Below are positions 59,729-64,000 of a stretch of 64,000 nt of DNA, one piece after another (position 1 is the stretch's first letter; the number at the start of each line of letters is the position of its first letter). Source of the stretch: Protopterus annectens (lineage: Eukaryota; Chordata; Ceratodontiformes; Protopteridae); contig NC_056727.1 in NCBI RefSeq assembly GCF_019279795.1, forward strand, positions 1,211,215,077 through 1,211,279,076, written 5' to 3'. The translations under genes were made by a program, and so were the position numbers. The notes beneath the pieces were generated by a model. That model saw only the letters and a program-made list of their open reading frames with translations, ran no database searches and was not told where the DNA came from.

Positions 59729-59767
59729 GTCTGATGAAGTCTATATTGGTAGACGAAAGCGCTTACC
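59729..59767 (+). ncRNA. Hammerhead-ribozyme-like motif, PLE-2
   Basis: CTGATGA at 59731-59737, stem II GTCT (59739-59742) with AGAC (59751-59754), GAAA at 59755-59758, then GCGCTTACC. Both conserved boxes match the hammerhead consensus exactly. The flanking helix I/III pairing and the cleavage site were not proven by eye. Confidence 0.68.
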
Positions 59768-59887
59768 ATTTATTGTTGGAATAAAGAATTTTTGTATCAT
59801 CCTTGGCGACTTGGAACTACTATCTTTTGATTTTATAGTTAATTCAGGTCTTTTGGTGTGTTTTGTACAATGACAGGATGTCAAGGT

Positions 59888-60128
59888 ACACACACAGTAT
59901 TTCCAGATGCAGCTTTCTGCATCAAGTGCAATTTCCCTTAAGAGCACACAGAGGCCACAATCAGTCTGGGGTTGGTTTCTCCCTCTTTATCCAGATCCTG
60001 AATAAGACTCCCCACTGGCACAGTTACAGAGATGAGATCTCAGCTGAGTGGCCAAGCCAAGGCCTCCAGCAACCTCTCTGTCCAGCCAGTGCTTCTTGTC
60101 CCTGCCCAAGTAGCTGACACACATGCAC

Positions 60129-60166
<38 letters not shown>

Positions 60167-60920
60167 GGGTGTAAAACCTCACACACACACCTGGAGGCTG
60201 GCACAGGTTTACTAGCTATACCCCCTTTTTCCTAGACTATAAAGGTAGTTATCACAGCCACCAACCAACTCCTTATCAGCTACTTTAAGGCCCTTAACAC
60301 AGGGTATCCAATCTTACTGTGTAATATTAACACAAATGTGAGTTTGACCCAGAGCAAGGCCATTAGGAGTGGCCCACAGTGCTACCAAATAAATATGCAT
60401 GTATTCTCAAAACTTAAATATCTCTACACAAAATCAGCCACAATAAAAGGTTTAAATATATTTAATAAAGAACAAGAAAATACTCTGTATATATTCACAG
60501 TGACATCAGAGTTCAAAATCACAGGAAGTACTTAAAACATTGCGGGACAGTCTCAAATAAAGAAAAATATCTAAACTAAGCATTGCTATATTCCTGACTG
60601 AATCAAAGATAATTGCTATACCCTAGAATCTTACTTACAGAGCAAGGCAGATGTGGTGAATGGTTCTTATTGTTGTTGTCAAGTCCAAGACAGAATACAG
60701 AATGCTGTGTCTCACTAAGAGACCTCTCAAATTAATATATCAAACATTAATGCTTGGATAACTTGCAGAATGACATAATTTCTTGTCATCTGACTATCCC
60801 ATGTGAAACCCCCACTGCTGGGAGTTGGCAGTATTTGCCTACCTGTATAAACACATAGATCTCAGATCTTTGTCAGATACTGAAAGTCATAAAAAAATTG
60901 CATGCCTTCACATTTCAAAA
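59888..60920 (-). repeat. LTR-like repeat, copy 2
   Basis: Reverse complement of 47930-48872 in order: promoter side near 60800-60900, ATTAAA at 60461-60466, TG run at 60131-60164, end at AATACTGTGTG (59888). The right end stops exactly at DIRS-2 (60921), so DIRS-2 probably inserted into it or beside it. No internal retroviral genes are seen. Confidence 0.5.
60131..60164. repeat. (TG)n microsatellite in LTR-like copy 2
   Basis: A TG run followed by GGGG. Since the element is on the minus strand here, the run is CA in element orientation, while copy 1 carries TG on its own strand. Part of the surrounding sequence also has CACACACACA at 60180-60190. Confidence 0.9.
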
Positions 60921-61124
60921 AGTACAGTTTTGTACCTACCATAAATGTAGATGTTCGAAGATCCACATTGCTGCAGTCCTTACACTTGGGTAGTCCGCTG
61001 TCCTCGGTCGGCCCGAATATCAAAGTATAAGGCTGACGTCGGTCAAGGCGCATTTGACTGACATCAGGACGTCAGGGTACAAATGCACATGACCGATGTC
61101 ATATCCTCAGTCTTTTCTTGCCCC
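60921..61124. repeat. DIRS-2 left terminal region
   Basis: The outermost bases to about 60959 nearly match those of DIRS-1 (ACCATAAATGTAGATGTTCG). The inner inverted-repeat part (60966-61124) is different in sequence, though it keeps the same layout and the closing TTTCTTGCCC. Confidence 0.85.
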
Positions 61125-61291
61125 AGATGTCAGAAGACCCTAAAAATAAAGGTCAAAACCAAAAGACAGCAAACAAACAACCAACCATCCTAGCACTAAA
61201 AATATGTACAATATATACAATATACACCCTATTGACAACCCAAGCCACACAACCGCCTCTAACTACAGAGGGGAAGGAGGGAGGGTAAATT

Positions 61292-61393
61292 GGACTGCAG
61301 CAATGTGGATCTTCGAACATCTACATTTATGGTAGGTACAAAACTGTACTATGTTCTTCATCTCACATTGCTGCAGTCCTTACACTTGGGTAG
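61292..61393. repeat. DIRS-2 internal complementary region
   Basis: 61294-61350 is the exact complement of the left outer end, ending in AACTGTACT. From ATGTTCTTCA it should complement the right end that lies outside the window. Confidence 0.9.
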
Positions 61394-61427
61394 AATCCCA
61401 AAGCAGAGGTAAGGGAGGATGGCCAAA

Positions 61428-62760
61428 CTATAAGGAAGCAGGAGCTGCCAAAATGCCCTGCAAAACAGCAGTGGCAAAACCAGCCCTGGATTTAGAGTAA
61501 AGTGGTAGGTGATAATGCCTAGAGAAAGTATGCACTGAACTCCAAGTAGCTGCCTCCAAAATGTCCTTAGTTGCCACCCCCCTCAAAAAAGCTGTCGAAG
61601 TGGCAGTAGCCCTAGTGGAATGAGGCCTAATCCCAGCTGGAATCTCCTTGCCATGATGGAAATAACAGAAAGCAATGCAAAACCCAATCCACTTAGAAAT
61701 AGTTTGCTTTGACACAGGCTTGCCCTGAGAACTCAAAGCAAAAGAAACAAATAACTGCTGAGACTGCCTGAACCCTTTAGTTCTGTCCAAATAATATCGC
61801 AACTGCCTGTGTACATCTAAAGTGTGCAAAATCTTTTCCCCTTTATTTTGGGGATTTGCAAAAAAAAGTAGGCAAATGAATAGTTTGGTTTAAAGCCACA
61901 CTAGAAACCACTTTAGGCATAAAGGAAGGATTAGTACGTAAAGATACCCTATCCTTATGGAAAATTAAGAAAGGCTCAACCGCCATAAGGGCCTGCAACT
62001 CAGAAACCCTTCTTGCAGAGGTAATAGCCAACAAAAAAGCAGTCTTCCATGATAAAAACTTTAATTCAGTAGTAGCTGCAGGCTCAAAAGGTTGTAGAGT
62101 GAGTTTCTCCAACACAAAATTGAGATCCCAAGCAGGAGTAGGAGCTCTTCGTGGGGGTCTTATATTCTTTGCCCCTCTAAGAAATTGCTTGAACAAAGGA
62201 TGAGAAAACAATGGTGGGTCACAATCATAGTGAGACGAAATTGCTGCAGCATGAACCTTAATAGAAGAGAAGGACAAACCTTTGTCCAGTAACTCAGTAA
62301 GATATTGAAGAGCCACACTTAAATTAGGCTCAGAAACATCAAAATCCTTTGCTGCACTCCAAAATAAAAATCTCTTCCATTTATCTGCGTACACTTTCCT
62401 TGTACTAGGCCTTCTAGCTTCCAAAATAACATTCAAAACTTGCTGTGGAAGTGTAGGCCCACTATGGTTCAAAACAGAATATGCCAGGCTGTTAGGTGCA
62501 GAGAGTGAAGCTTGACATTGAGCAAATGACTGTCCTCCTGAGACAACAGGTGTGGAATCGAAGGCAAAGGCCATGGAGGCTTCCATACCAGGCTTCTCAG
62601 TAATGGGTACCAATGCTGTCGAGGCCAATCTGGAGCTATCAAAATCATCCTTGGCTTGTCTTGTCTGGCCTTTAGTAGTACCTTTGGGAGGAGAGGCAGA
62701 GGCGGAAAGGCATACACATGAAGATTGCTCCAATTGAAAGAAAGAGCATTCACTTTCCAA
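61428..62760 (-). pseudogene. DIRS-2 tyrosine recombinase, one frameshift
   Basis: 62760-61843 carries RRPSTRKVYADKWKRFLFW and TSARRVSELQAL (first Arg, about 62000-62020). 61829-61428 carries RPHSTRATAT (His-x-x-Arg box, about 61611-61625) and FSRHYHLPLYSK with the catalytic Tyr at 61512-61514. All checked catalytic residues are present. The only obvious lesion is a shift in an A-run at about 61858-61866 that separates the two parts. This is the best-kept recombinase active site of the three DIRS copies. Confidence 0.88.
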
Positions 62761-63998
62761 GCTGTGGGATGAAACCTCTTGTGCAAAACTTTGGCAGCTG
62801 GTGGTTTAGTGGAGAAGCGAACAGATCTATGTCTGGAGTTCCCCATGACACTGTCAATTTCTGAAATACATGAGGATCCAATTTCCACTCGTGGGGATCC
62901 ATAATTTGTCTGCTCAACACATCTGCTAAGGAGTTCTGTGCTCCCGGCAGAAACCTTGCCTGAAGATTTAGCTGTAAACTGAGAGCAGTCTCCCACAAAA
63001 TCATTGCTTGCCTGCATAGAGGATAAGAATGTGTTCCACCTTGCTTGTTGATGTACCACATGACAGTTGTGTTGTCTGTTAGAATCAACACCTGCCCTGG
63101 GAGAAGTAAATCCTTGAAAGCTATTAATGCAAACTGGACTGCTAACATCTCTTTCAAGTTGATATGTAGATGTTGTAGTCTGGCAGGCCACTTGTCCTGT
63201 ATCCACTTTCCATTCAGATGAGCTCCCCAAGCTTTGTCTGAGGCATCTGTCGTTAGAATCTGACTCGCCTCTGGCCGGGTCACAGAGAGTCCCTTGTTTA
63301 GGTGACATTCCTGAGCCCACCACAACAATTCCTTTTGAATGCAAGGTATTATTTGAATGACAGTGTCCAAATCCTGGCAGTGCTGTGTCCATACATTTTG
63401 AGATACCATTGTAGCTTCCTCATATGCAGTTTGGCATTGGGAAGCACCAGAATACAAGATGCCATGAACCCCAAGGCTTGAAGGACTGTCCTTGCAGTCA
63501 GCCTGGACTGATGAGACAACTGATGAAAGTAAAGGGAAAGATTCTTTTGTTTGTCCGGGGTCAAAAGGCCATCTGGGATGCTGTATTCAGTCTCACACCC
63601 AGAAAGCACATGTCCTGAGAGGGTACTAGACTGGACTTTATTTCGCTCACAGAATACCCCAGGCATCTTAGCACTGCTATCACATAATCCAAATGATGAA
63701 GAAGCTCGTCCCTTCCTTGAGCCAGAATCAGGCAATCGTCCAAATAAGGATAGATCTGTATTCCTTTTAACCTGAGGAAAGCTATCACTGGAGCCAGAAC
63801 TTTCGTGAACACTCTGGGCGCAGTAGATAAGCCAAAGGGCAATGCAGAGAACTGATAATGAGAAGTCCCAGCTCGAAAACGCAGATACTTCCTGCAACTC
63901 AGTCTGATAGGAACATGAAGATAAGCCTCCTTGAGATCCAAAGTTACCATCCAATGATCTTTGCCCAGCAGAGGTAAAAGCTGCTGTAACGTCAACAT
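62469..63998 (-). pseudogene. DIRS-2 reverse transcriptase-RNase H, frameshifted
   Basis: 63998-63561 has VTLDLKEAYLHVPI, LPFGLSTAPRVFTK and YPYLDDCLI (YLDD near 63730-63745). After a frameshift at about 63460-63560, 63457-62750 has RNase H: ILTTDASDKAWGAH, NLKEMLAVQFAL, ILTDNTTVMWYINKQGG, ADVLSR and WGTPDIDLFASPLNHQLP. A second shift near 62760 moves the C-terminal segment into the frame that ends at 62469. The N-terminus is outside the window. Catalytic motifs are intact despite the indels. Confidence 0.88.
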
Positions 63999-64000
63999 TT

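Larger units (their letters stand above)
58960..59815 (+). mobile_element. PLE-2: Penelope-like element, 5'-truncated
   Basis: Contains the GIY-YIG endonuclease end, an AT-rich 3' UTR and the best hammerhead-like motif of the window at 59731. It stops near 59815, about 70 bp before the LTR-like repeat. Confidence 0.8.
60921..64000 (-). mobile_element. DIRS-2: DIRS-type element, cut by the window edge
   Basis: The left end AGTACAGTTTTGTACCTACC begins at 60921. It has a left inverted repeat, an internal complementary region, a tyrosine recombinase and most of RT-RNase H. Gag and the right terminal repeat must lie beyond 64000. Its proteins clearly differ from DIRS-1, so it is a separate subfamily. 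Confidence 0.92.

Overview
This window looks like intergenic DNA from a large, transposon-rich vertebrate genome. I found no convincing host gene, tRNA gene or rRNA gene. The transposon mix (DIRS tyrosine-recombinase elements, several CR1 LINEs with an esterase-type ORF1, a Tx1/L1-type LINE, Penelope-like elements, hAT, MITEs and V-SINE-like tRNA SINEs) fits a non-amniote vertebrate such as a lungfish, salamander or caecilian, non-teleost ray-finned fish or cartilaginous fish. The species cannot be fixed from the sequence alone.

Layout. 0-3.8 kb: unassigned DNA with a 129/52-bp tandem repeat and one tRNA-derived SINE. 3.8-8.15 kb: a decayed Tx1/L1-type LINE on the minus strand, interrupted by a foldback MITE (8-bp target duplication), a TA microsatellite and a SINE with a CR1-like tail. 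8.15-12.85 kb: a nearly full-length CR1 (CR1-1, minus) with endonuclease, reverse transcriptase and an SGNH-esterase ORF1. It is split at 9163-9928 by a second MITE that carries telomere-like tandem repeats. 13-21.3 kb: transposon-poor DNA with a CR1 scrap and SINE pieces. 21.4-26.9 kb: an almost complete DIRS element (DIRS-1, minus) with inverted terminal repeats, internal complementary region, gag, RT-RNase H and tyrosine recombinase. 27-30 kb: CR1-2 (plus). 30-33.2 kb: a different LINE of the CR1/L2 group (minus). 33.9-35.9 kb: 5'-truncated CR1-3 (plus) inside a 122-bp tandem repeat. 37.5-39.1 kb: CR1-4 (minus).

39.8-44.7 kb: a very old DIRS fossil (DIRS-3, minus), recognised by translated similarity and split by an inverted Penelope-derived element with a perfect 14-bp target duplication. 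47.9-48.9 kb and 59.9-60.9 kb: two inverted copies of an LTR-like repeat with an embedded TG microsatellite. 49.2-49.5 kb: a two-hairpin MITE. 50.4 kb: a second SINE with a CR1-like tail. 50.8-56.8 kb: a three-level nest, with a Penelope element inside a hAT element inside CR1-5. 57.3-59.8 kb: Penelope remnants and a CR1 scrap. 60.9 kb to the right edge: DIRS-2 (minus), whose 5' part lies beyond the window.

The window records repeated insertion and decay rather than a working pathway. Possible trans-mobilisation links are visible: the tRNA SINE carries a CR1-like 3' end, so CR1 machinery probably moved it. The least ordinary material is the set of hammerhead-ribozyme-like motifs at the 3' ends of the Penelope elements (including a mirrored pair with an altered core), the two MITEs with similar ends and 8-bp target duplications, and the DIRS elements in which a second frame stays open across the whole RT region.
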